Below the pieces are notes generated by a model. It ran no database searches. It was not told the origin of the DNA and saw nothing but the letters and a program-made list of their open reading frames with translations. A stretch of 6,283 nt of DNA from DTU018 sp029550685 (GTDB taxonomy: Bacteria > Bacillota > Syntrophomonadia > Syntrophomonadales > Syntrophomonadaceae). The translations under genes and the position numbers were made by a program. The stretch covers positions 1-6,283 of the forward strand of contig DAONVO010000112.1 of assembly GCA_035412805.1 (NCBI GenBank), in the 5' to 3' direction. Positions within the stretch are counted from its first letter, which is position 1, and every line of letters begins with the position of its first letter. Below are positions 1 to 3,941 of the stretch, piece by piece.

Positions 1-7
1 CCGTCAT
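1..7 (-). CDS. Start of a gene leaving the left edge (partial, product unknown)
   Basis: On the minus strand an ATG at 7-5 is preceded by a very strong ribosome binding site, AAAGGAGG, with about seven bases of spacing. It lies 36 bp downstream of the stop of the small membrane peptide gene. Only the first two codons (Met-Thr) are inside the window, so the product cannot be named. The close spacing and lack of a terminator between the two genes indicate one operon. Tiny single-pass peptides often precede genes for transporters or other membrane complexes, so a membrane transporter would be a reasonable guess, but nothing here shows it. Confidence 0.55.
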
Positions 8-43
8 AATTATCCCTCCTTTACCTAACTAGAGGTGATAAAC

Positions 44-142
44 TCAACTTTCCAGGTAAGCTCTCTTAAACACGTACAATATGCTGATAGTTCCGCTGAT
101 AAGGGTAATTCCAATTGCCAGAGCGGCAAATAACCCAGTCAT
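44..142 (-). CDS. 32-residue single-pass membrane peptide
   Basis: This short gene has an ATG at 142-140, a TGA at 46-44, and a textbook ribosome binding site (AGGAGGAG, seven bases before the start). The product is 32 residues. Residues 3-25 are an uninterrupted hydrophobic stretch (GLFAALAIGITLISG and on to ILYVF), followed by Lys26-Arg27 and a short polar end. By the positive-inside rule this predicts the N-terminus outside and the C-terminus in the cytoplasm. A promoter lies about 50-75 bp upstream, and another gene with a strong binding site follows after 36 bp. Size and position resemble the small accessory subunits encoded ahead of some sodium symporters (MetS-like peptides) or KdpF-type peptides, but I recognise no family signature. 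The gene call rests on the binding site, the membrane-segment pattern and the operon position. Confidence 0.72.
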   Translation of the reverse strand: MTGLFAALAIGITLISGTISILYVFKRAYLES

Positions 143-167
143 AGAACTTCTCCTCCTGCTTTTTTGA

Positions 168-192
168 TAACAACATGTGATGTTAACAACAT
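168..192. repeat. Paired 9-bp direct repeats at the small-peptide promoter
   Basis: TAACAACAT occurs at 168-176 and again at 184-192, 16 bp start to start. The intervening bases also create an inverted AACAT/ATGTT pair. The second copy overlaps the predicted minus-strand -10 element and the first lies just past the expected transcription start. That placement would suit a repressor site or an early-transcript element. Function is inferred from position only. Confidence 0.4.
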
Positions 193-218
193 AATACCAT
201 ATGATATAAATTTAGCAA
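191..218 (-). promoter_or_regulatory. Predicted promoter of the small membrane peptide operon
   Basis: Reading the minus strand, TTGCTA (218-213) serves as the -35, followed by a 16-bp AT-rich spacer and TATTAT (196-191) as the -10. The expected start of transcription is near 184, giving a leader of about 40 bases. The match to the housekeeping sigma consensus is good but not perfect. Confidence 0.5.
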
Positions 219-251
219 ATCGTGAGAATTGACGTAAGATTTCAAAAAAGC

Positions 252-276
252 AAAAAAAAGAGGCCTGAAGCCTCTT
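252..276 (-). terminator. Intrinsic terminator, second of a tandem pair
   Basis: Arms AAGAGGC (258-264) and GCCTCTT (270-276) pair perfectly around a 5-base loop. Read on the minus strand, the hairpin runs into eight T residues (259-252). It lies just downstream of another terminator of the same orientation and would back up termination of the ribbon-helix-helix gene, insulating the next operon. Confidence 0.85.
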
Positions 277-291
277 GAATGGTAAATATGC

Positions 292-319
292 AAAAAAAAC
301 CGGGCTGCAACTCAGCCCG
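292..319 (-). terminator. Intrinsic terminator of the ribbon-helix-helix gene
   Basis: Arms CGGGCTG (301-307) and CAGCCCG (313-319) form a 7-bp GC-rich stem with a 5-base loop. On the minus strand it is followed by one G and then eight T residues (299-292). It sits 33 bp after the stop codon of the minus-strand gene. On the plus strand there is no T tract, so it acts on minus-strand transcription only. Confidence 0.88.
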
Positions 320-352
320 TCAAAACTCCGCGGCGTTTATTCTCTTGGGTTA

Positions 353-544
353 TTAATCTGGTTCTTCCTCATCTTCAAGACCTATGATTTGTCCGCCTTT
401 ACCTTCAAATCCCTTGCGCCAATCATCCAGGTACTGTTCGATAAGTCTCCGAACTAGGCGAGATTTAGTGGTTGCCTGGTCCGCACAGGCAAACCGCAGT
501 TCACGATCGATCTCTTCGGGGACTACTACAGATATATACTTCAT
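353..544 (-). CDS. Ribbon-helix-helix (CopG/Arc-type) DNA-binding protein
   Basis: This 63-residue protein has the pattern of a ribbon-helix-helix repressor. Residues 2-8 (KYISVVV) form the DNA-reading strand, residues 10-23 make helix A, the turn lies near 24-26, and residues 26-42 (TKSRLVRRLIEQYLDDW) make helix B. Residues 43-63 form a flexible, strongly acidic tail (LEDEEEPD). Such proteins act as dimers on operator DNA, often their own. The ATG at 544 was chosen because GGAGGAG lies at proper spacing before it and the protein then begins directly with the strand; an in-frame ATG nine codons upstream would bury this binding site inside the gene. No toxin gene is adjacent: two terminators follow and there is no gene upstream on this strand, so it is a solitary regulator rather than an antitoxin in an obvious pair. 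Its target is unknown. Confidence 0.82.
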   Translation of the reverse strand: MKYISVVVPEEIDRELRFACADQATTKSRLVRRLIEQYLDDWRKGFEGKGGQIIGLEDEEEPD

Positions 545-597
545 GCCTTTCTCCTCCCTTCTTTCACCCATTGAGATCCGCTCCTTCTTCTTACCTT

Positions 598-626
598 ATT
601 TTAATATGAAGGTGCCAGGCATACAA
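598..626 (-). promoter_or_regulatory. Candidate proximal promoter of the ribbon-helix-helix gene
   Basis: On the minus strand TTGTAT (626-621), a 17-bp spacer and TAAAAT (603-598) give a moderate housekeeping promoter. It would give a leader of about 45 bases. It competes with a better-placed candidate at 682-710. The spacer includes GGTGCCAGGC, which resembles half of a palindromic dispersed repeat seen in some Clostridia. Confidence 0.35.
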
Positions 627-681
627 TTCGCTTGCGCCATTTTGCACTATATTCAGGTCGCTTCGCCCATTGAGAAGGATA

Positions 682-710
682 ATGATACCTATTTGTAATT
701 GTGATCACAA
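682..710 (-). promoter_or_regulatory. Candidate distal promoter of the ribbon-helix-helix gene, overlapped by a palindrome
   Basis: On the minus strand TTGTGA (710-705), exactly 17 bp, then TATCAT (687-682) make a good promoter (four and five of six consensus matches). Its -35 and most of its spacer lie inside the 24-bp palindrome, the usual geometry for repression by a dimer. The leader to the start at 544 would be about 130 bases. Confidence 0.45.
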
Positions 711-716
711 TTACAA
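693..716. promoter_or_regulatory. Perfect 24-bp palindrome, probable operator
   Basis: The half TTGTAATTGTGA is followed immediately by its exact reverse complement, giving 12 bp per arm and no loop. It is AT-rich with no T tract, so it is not a terminator. It overlaps the -35 of a predicted minus-strand promoter for the ribbon-helix-helix gene. The core TGTGATCACA recalls CRP-type half-sites, but the six-base gap between TGTGA and TCACA in those sites is absent. The bound protein is unknown; the adjacent ribbon-helix-helix protein or another dimeric repressor are candidates. Confidence 0.65.
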
Positions 717-733
717 TAATCTATTGTGAAATA

Positions 734-911
734 AATATCTTGTTAAGCTTACAAAATTGGGGGATATCAGCGTGTTATGCTGTTATCATGCATAGTGTTT
801 GCTAGAACGCCTGATTTTAACAGCATTGTATGGCGTAAAAATGTTACAACAGGAAGAAAACTATGCAGAATAGGGAAATAATAATATCATAACAATTTAA
901 TATCTTGTTAA
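734..911. repeat. 13-bp direct repeat, two copies
   Basis: AATATCTTGTTAA occurs at 734-746 and at 899-911, 165 bp apart and in the same orientation. The second copy ends 13 bp before the -35 of the ylbF-like gene; the first lies 17 bp after the palindrome. The sequence is AT-rich, so chance cannot be excluded, but the positions would suit binding sites for one regulator. Confidence 0.4.
777..826. repeat. 9-bp inverted repeat with 32-bp spacer
   Basis: ATGCTGTTA (777-785) and TAACAGCAT (818-826) are exact reverse complements. No T tract follows on either strand, so this is not an intrinsic terminator. It may be a spaced operator, a weak RNA hairpin or the ends of a decayed small element; nothing identifies which. 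Confidence 0.35.
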
Positions 912-924
912 TTGAAACACTTTC

Positions 925-954
925 TTGACCTTATTCTGTGATACCTGCTAGTCT
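925..954 (+). promoter_or_regulatory. Predicted promoter of the YlbF-family gene
   Basis: TTGACC (925-930), an 18-bp spacer and TAGTCT (949-954) form a housekeeping-type promoter with a strong -35 and a weaker -10. Transcription would begin near 961, leaving a leader of roughly 20 bases carrying the ribosome binding site. Confidence 0.5.
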
Positions 955-980
955 TAAAGGATGAGGAAGGGAGTGTTTGC

Positions 981-1325
981 ATGTCCGCTAATCCATATGA
1001 TAAAGCCCACGAACTGGCTAGATCCATTCTAAACCATGAAACCTTTAAAAACTATGTGCAGGCCAAGAATAATCTGGAGCAAAAACCTGATTGCCGGGAT
1101 AAGGTTCTGGAGTTCCGCAATCGTCAACTGGCTTTTAACCGGGCTCAAATTACTGGAGGGAAAATAGCCGAAGAGGAAGTCAGACAGCTAAGTGTTGATT
1201 TTGCCAAGCTCAATCAAGAAAAAGATATTGCTGCATTTTTTGACGCAGAAGCAAAGTTTATTCAGATGTTCAACGATATTCAGGAGATTATCCGCCAGCC
1301 CTTAGATCGGGTGCTTGCCAAATAG
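981..1325 (+). CDS. YlbF/YheA-family helical protein
   Basis: The 114-residue product is charged, almost wholly helical and soluble, with no signal peptide or membrane segment. The pattern (an N-terminal segment around ANPYDKAHELARSI, a central helix rich in Arg/Gln/Asn near residues 40-56, and the C-terminal FFDAEAKFIQMFNDI stretch) matches the YlbF/YmcA/YheA family. In Bacillus subtilis YlbF and YmcA join YaaT in a complex that supports RNase Y-dependent mRNA maturation, competence and sporulation. At 114 residues this protein is closer in length to YheA than to the longer YlbF. It has a single Cys (residue 38), which argues against the cysteine-ligated iron-sulfur role reported for the Y-complex. 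The start is ATG with GGAAGGGAG upstream. It is followed by 174 bp before nfnA with no clear terminator, so some read-through is possible. Exact role not known. Confidence 0.85.
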   Translation: MSANPYDKAHELARSILNHETFKNYVQAKNNLEQKPDCRDKVLEFRNRQLAFNRAQITGGKIAEEEVRQLSVDFAKLNQEKDIAAFFDAEAKFIQMFNDIQEIIRQPLDRVLAK

Positions 1326-1499
1326 ATTGAGCCACAATTGGCGATCCCGGTCAGCTCAAAAAAATAAATTGGTTGACAAAAACACTTACTCTCGGTTTCG
1401 CGGGTATAAAAAATAAGCATGTATCAGCTGTATTATAGTTAGTCCGATAATTTGATCAGTAAAGGTCTAGCATATTGGAAGCTTAAGGAGCGAATATCG
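1326..1499 (+). promoter_or_regulatory. Leader region of nfnAB, promoter unresolved
   Basis: The spacer holds a perfect TTGACA (1373-1378), but no -10 lies at 16-18 bp from it; the nearest TATAAA (1405-1410) is 26 bp away. TATTAT at 1431-1436 also lacks a matching -35. A possible weak hairpin (TTGAGC 1327-1332 with GCTCAA 1354-1359) is followed by A rather than T residues, so it is not an intrinsic terminator. AAGGAG at 1485-1490 is the ribosome binding site that fixes the nfnA start. The promoter may be activator-dependent, or nfnAB may rely partly on transcription from the gene upstream. Confidence 0.35.
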
Positions 1500-2351
1500 G
1501 TGTTTGAGATTGTAAAAAAACAGGTACTGGCGCAGTCCATAAAACTGTGGGAAGTCCTGGCTCCGGAGATTGCTGCCAAAGCACAGCCGGGACAGTTTGT
1601 TATTGTGCGGATTAATGATAGGGGAGAAAGAATACCTCTTACCATAGCCGATTCCAATCGTGCCCAGGGTTCTGTGACCCTAATATTCCAGGAGGTAGGA
1701 CGGAGTACCATGGAAATGGGCCGTCTGCAGGCGGGAGATAAAATCCTTGATCTGGTAGGCCCCCTGGGCAAGCCTTCGGAGATCGTCAATTATGGACGGG
1801 TAGTTTGTATTGGCGGCGGGGTAGGTATCGCTCCGGTTTATCCTATTACCCGGGCCCTTAAACAGGCGGGCAATGAAGTAATATCCATCATTGGTGCCCG
1901 CTCTGCAGAATATTTGATTCTGGACCAGGAGATGGCCCAGGTTAGCGATCAGATTTATATCACCAGTGACGATGGTTCGGTGGGGCAGAAGGGATTTGTA
2001 ACCGATGTCCTGAGGAATTTGCTGGAAGAGGGAACAGCCATAGACTATATAATAGCCATCGGTCCCTTGGTAATGATGAAAGCTGTAACGGTACTCACCC
2101 GACCCTACGGCATAAAAACCACTGTCAGTCTGAACCCCATCATGGTTGATGGAACTGGGATGTGCGGAGCCTGCCGGGTAGCTATTGGTTCGGAAACCAG
2201 ATTTGCCTGTGTAGATGGGCCCGAGTTTGACGGTCACCTGGTGGACTGGGATGTGGCTCTGATGCGCAGCCGTATGTTCCTGGAGGAAGAGAAAATTGCC
2301 ATGCAGCATATTCATGGGGGAGGTGACTGCCAGTGTCAAACGAAAAAGTAA
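1500..2351 (+). CDS. nfnA: NfnA, small subunit of NADH-dependent ferredoxin:NADP+ oxidoreductase
   Basis: This is the FAD/NAD(H)-binding subunit of the cytoplasmic electron-bifurcating transhydrogenase NfnAB, which couples NADH and reduced ferredoxin to reduction of two NADP+. The 283-residue protein has a ferredoxin-reductase fold: an FAD-binding beta-barrel with the R-x-P-L-T signature (RIPLT, 44-48), a nucleotide-binding domain with GGGVGIAPVYP (105-115), and a C-terminal [2Fe-2S] site with Asp217, Cys222, Cys225 and Cys237. One Asp plus three Cys is the ligand set known for the Thermotoga enzyme and separates it from four-Cys PyrK. I chose GTG at 1500: AAGGAG lies nine bases upstream and the protein then begins MFEIVKK, typical for the family; a TTG 16 codons earlier has no binding site. 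The tail (HGGGDCQCQTKK) encodes the ribosome binding site of nfnB, with which it overlaps by 19 bp. Older annotations call such proteins sulfide dehydrogenase beta (SudB). Confidence 0.93.
   Translation: MFEIVKKQVLAQSIKLWEVLAPEIAAKAQPGQFVIVRINDRGERIPLTIADSNRAQGSVTLIFQEVGRSTMEMGRLQAGDKILDLVGPLGKPSEIVNYGRVVCIGGGVGIAPVYPITRALKQAGNEVISIIGARSAEYLILDQEMAQVSDQIYITSDDGSVGQKGFVTDVLRNLLEEGTAIDYIIAIGPLVMMKAVTVLTRPYGIKTTVSLNPIMVDGTGMCGACRVAIGSETRFACVDGPEFDGHLVDWDVALMRSRMFLEEEKIAMQHIHGGGDCQCQTKK
2319..2326 (+). promoter_or_regulatory. nfnB ribosome binding site inside nfnA
   Basis: GGAGGTGA lies within the last codons of nfnA (the Gly-Gly-Asp of its tail), six bases before the GTG start of nfnB. It is one of the strongest sites in the window and decides the nfnB start. 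Ribosomes finishing nfnA would pass directly over it, implying translational coupling and balanced subunit synthesis. Confidence 0.85.
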
Positions 2352-3754
2352 AAGTTGACCGGCAGGCTATGCCCAACCAGGAGGTTATCCGGCGGATTAA
2401 AAACTTTGATGAGGTAGCATTGGGTTACAGTGAAGAGCAAGCCCTTCTGGAAGCTTCTCGCTGTTTGAACTGCAAAAAGCCCCTTTGTGTAGAAGGCTGC
2501 CCGGTAGAGATAAATATACCGGTATTCATCAGCTATATTAAAGAAAAAAAATATGGGGATGCCCTTCGCACCATTAAGGAGAAGAATAACCTGCCTGCTA
2601 TCTGCGGGAGAGTCTGTCCCCAGGAGAACCAGTGTGAAAAGCGCTGTGTGCTGGGGAAAAAGTACCGACCGGTAGCTATAGGAGGTTTGGAGCGCTTTGT
2701 CGCTGATTGGGATATGCAGCAGGGTCGGATAGCCGAACCGCAGCCTGCCGTTCCCAGCGGGAAAAAGGTGGCGATAGTTGGCTCCGGGCCGGCAGGGCTA
2801 ACTGCAGCAGCAGACCTGGCTCGTTTGGGACACCGGGTGACCATTTTTGAAGCCCTGCATACGGCTGGCGGAGTTCTGGTCTATGGTATTCCTGAGTTCA
2901 GGCTGCCTAAATCCATTGTGGAAAAAGAAATATTCGGTATACGCCGGCTGGGGGTAGAAATAAAGACCAACATGGTAGTCGGCAAGGTGCATACGGTGGA
3001 TGAACTTCTGGCTCAGGGATTTGAGGCGGTGTTTATTGCCACCGGTGCCGGACTGCCCTATTTTATGGATATTCCCGGAGAAAATTTAAATGGCGTATAT
3101 TCGGCCAACGAGTTCCTGACTCGCGTCAACTTAATGAAAGCCTATCTCTTCCCAGAATACCTGACCCCCATCAAGTTGGGTGAAAAAGTAGCTGTTGTCG
3201 GTGCAGGCAACGTGGCTATGGACAGTGCCCGGACTGCTCTGCGTTTGGGTGCCCGCGAAACCTATATAGTCTACCGGCGCTCTGAGCAGGAGATGCCTGC
3301 CCGGGCGGAGGAGATCGAACATGCCCGTGAAGAAGGAGTACAATTCAAGCTGTTAACCAGTCCGGTGGAAATAAAAGGTGATGCAAAGGGCTGGGTCAAG
3401 GCTTTGATATGCCAGAGATTTGAACTGGGCGAACCGGATGAATCAGGAAGACGCCGCCCCGTAGCCATTCCGGGTTCAGAATATGAAATGGAAGTCGATA
3501 CTGTTATCATGGCTATTGGCCAGGGGCCTAATCCCCTTATTGGACAGACCACTCCTGACCTGCACTTAAACCGGCACGGCAATATAATAGCTGACGGCAA
3601 TACAGGACAAACCAGCAAATTGGCGGTCTTTGCCGGCGGGGATATTGTTACCGGTGCTGCTACCGTTATTCAAGCCATGGGAGCGGGTAAAAAGGCGGCT
3701 AGGGCTATTCATGAGTACCTGCAAAACAGCTCAGGACAAGTTTCTGCACCATAA
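2333..3754 (+). CDS. nfnB: NfnB, large subunit of NADH-dependent ferredoxin:NADP+ oxidoreductase
   Basis: This subunit carries the bifurcating FAD and the NADP(H) site and is a homologue of the glutamate synthase small subunit. In the 473 residues the order is: an N-terminal domain with two cysteine clusters for [4Fe-4S] centres (Cys44, 47, 52, 56 and Cys91, 95, 101, 105); an FAD-binding motif GSGPAG (150-155); an NADP-binding motif GAGNVA (290-295) followed by YRR (314-316); and the C-terminal FAD motif FAGGDIVTGAATVIQAMGAG (433-452). Glu98, within CPQE, corresponds to the unusual glutamate cluster ligand I recall for Thermotoga NfnB. The GTG start is set by GGAGGTGA six bases upstream. Being fused in an overlapping operon with nfnA, rather than beside a glutamate synthase large subunit, it is Nfn and not GltD, although databases often label it NADPH-dependent glutamate synthase. 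A strong terminator ends the operon 40 bp on. Confidence 0.93.
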   Translation: MSNEKVKVDRQAMPNQEVIRRIKNFDEVALGYSEEQALLEASRCLNCKKPLCVEGCPVEINIPVFISYIKEKKYGDALRTIKEKNNLPAICGRVCPQENQCEKRCVLGKKYRPVAIGGLERFVADWDMQQGRIAEPQPAVPSGKKVAIVGSGPAGLTAAADLARLGHRVTIFEALHTAGGVLVYGIPEFRLPKSIVEKEIFGIRRLGVEIKTNMVVGKVHTVDELLAQGFEAVFIATGAGLPYFMDIPGENLNGVYSANEFLTRVNLMKAYLFPEYLTPIKLGEKVAVVGAGNVAMDSARTALRLGARETYIVYRRSEQEMPARAEEIEHAREEGVQFKLLTSPVEIKGDAKGWVKALICQRFELGEPDESGRRRPVAIPGSEYEMEVDTVIMAIGQGPNPLIGQTTPDLHLNRHGNIIADGNTGQTSKLAVFAGGDIVTGAATVIQAMGAGKKAARAIHEYLQNSSGQVSAP

Positions 3755-3794
3755 TCCTCCAAACCGGGATGCCATTTAAATAAATATTTACCAG

Positions 3795-3822
3795 GTCAGG
3801 GAATTATCCCTGACTTTTTTTT
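3795..3822 (+). terminator. Intrinsic terminator of nfnAB
   Basis: GTCAGGGA (3795-3802) and TCCCTGAC (3807-3814) form a perfect 8-bp stem with a 4-base ATTA loop, followed at once by eight T residues. It separates nfnAB from the gdhA transcription unit. Confidence 0.95.
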
Positions 3823-3837
3823 CATTAGCGGTGGTCT

Positions 3838-3864
3838 TGGTCATGAATACAATATATCTGACCA
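3838..3864. promoter_or_regulatory. Inverted repeat upstream of the gdhA promoter, possible activator site
   Basis: TGGTCA (3838-3843) and TGACCA (3859-3864) are exact reverse complements with a 15-bp gap, so the arm centres are 21 bp (two helical turns) apart. The right arm ends seven bases before the gdhA -35. This is where a dimeric activator would bind. The regulator is unknown; the spacing differs from the compact GntR/FadR site built from the same half-sequence. Confidence 0.45.
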
Positions 3865-3871
3865 GAATCTA

Positions 3872-3900
3872 TTTACAGTGCATGGGTGTCTCTCTATAAT
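3872..3900 (+). promoter_or_regulatory. gdhA promoter
   Basis: TTTACA (3872-3877), a 17-bp spacer and a perfect TATAAT (3895-3900) give a near-consensus housekeeping promoter, the best in the window. Transcription should start near 3907, giving a leader of about 35 bases. Confidence 0.85.
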
Positions 3901-3941
3901 TCAGGTATCAATTGCAGGAAGCATCCAAAGGGGGAACTTCT

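Larger units (their letters stand above)
572..980. other. 409-bp AT-rich intergenic region with regulatory-looking structure
   Basis: No convincing gene lies here on either strand; the open frames present are very short and lack ribosome binding sites. The region separates the divergently transcribed ribbon-helix-helix gene (minus) and ylbF-like gene (plus). It contains two candidate minus-strand promoters, a perfect 24-bp palindrome, a repeated 13-mer, a 9-bp inverted repeat and the ylbF-like promoter. It also holds short repeated blocks: CCCATTGAGA at 567-576 and 666-675, and similar CGCTT...CCATT strings at 629-640 and 659-670. TTACAA half-sites recur at 711-716, 749-754 and 844-849. Divergent regulation or remnants of small repeats could both explain this. 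Confidence 0.7.

Noticed and set aside
384..698. 104-codon plus-strand open frame opposite the RHH gene
   Set aside because: It overlaps the RHH gene antisense and crosses promoter and palindrome sequence; its composition (many Ser, Pro and Arg) is that of a shadow frame.
693..716. CRP/FNR-type or Rex-type binding site at the palindrome
   Set aside because: The core has TGTGA and TCACA directly abutting. CRP and Rex sites need a gap between the half-sites (about six bases in TTGTGA-N6-TCACAA), so the spacing is wrong.
725..754. Rex operators from TTGTGAA (725) and TTGTTAA (740, 905)
   Set aside because: None has the partner half-site (TTCACAA or TTAACAA) at the required four-base spacing; these are isolated AT-rich half-matches.
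572..980. CRISPR array, tRNA or transposase in the long spacer
   Set aside because: Repeats are only two copies with irregular spacing, no cloverleaf can be drawn, and no open frame of transposase size is present.
1327..1359. Terminator after the YlbF-family gene
   Set aside because: The 6-bp arms enclose a poorly pairing 21-base interior and are followed by A residues rather than T residues on the coding strand.
1452..1499. TTG start adding 16 residues to NfnA
   Set aside because: There is no binding site before it, while GTG at 1500 has AAGGAG and begins with the family-typical N-terminus.
1680..2339. 219-codon minus-strand open frame opposite nfnA
   Set aside because: It is antisense to a clearly real gene with all its motifs, has no convincing ribosome binding site and shows no recognisable protein pattern. 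The other long antisense frames opposite nfnB, gdhA and the isomerase fail in the same way.
3912..3941. TTG start adding ten residues to GdhA
   Set aside because: The extension only translates the leader and binding site, and the ATG at 3942 aligns catalytic residues with the family numbering.
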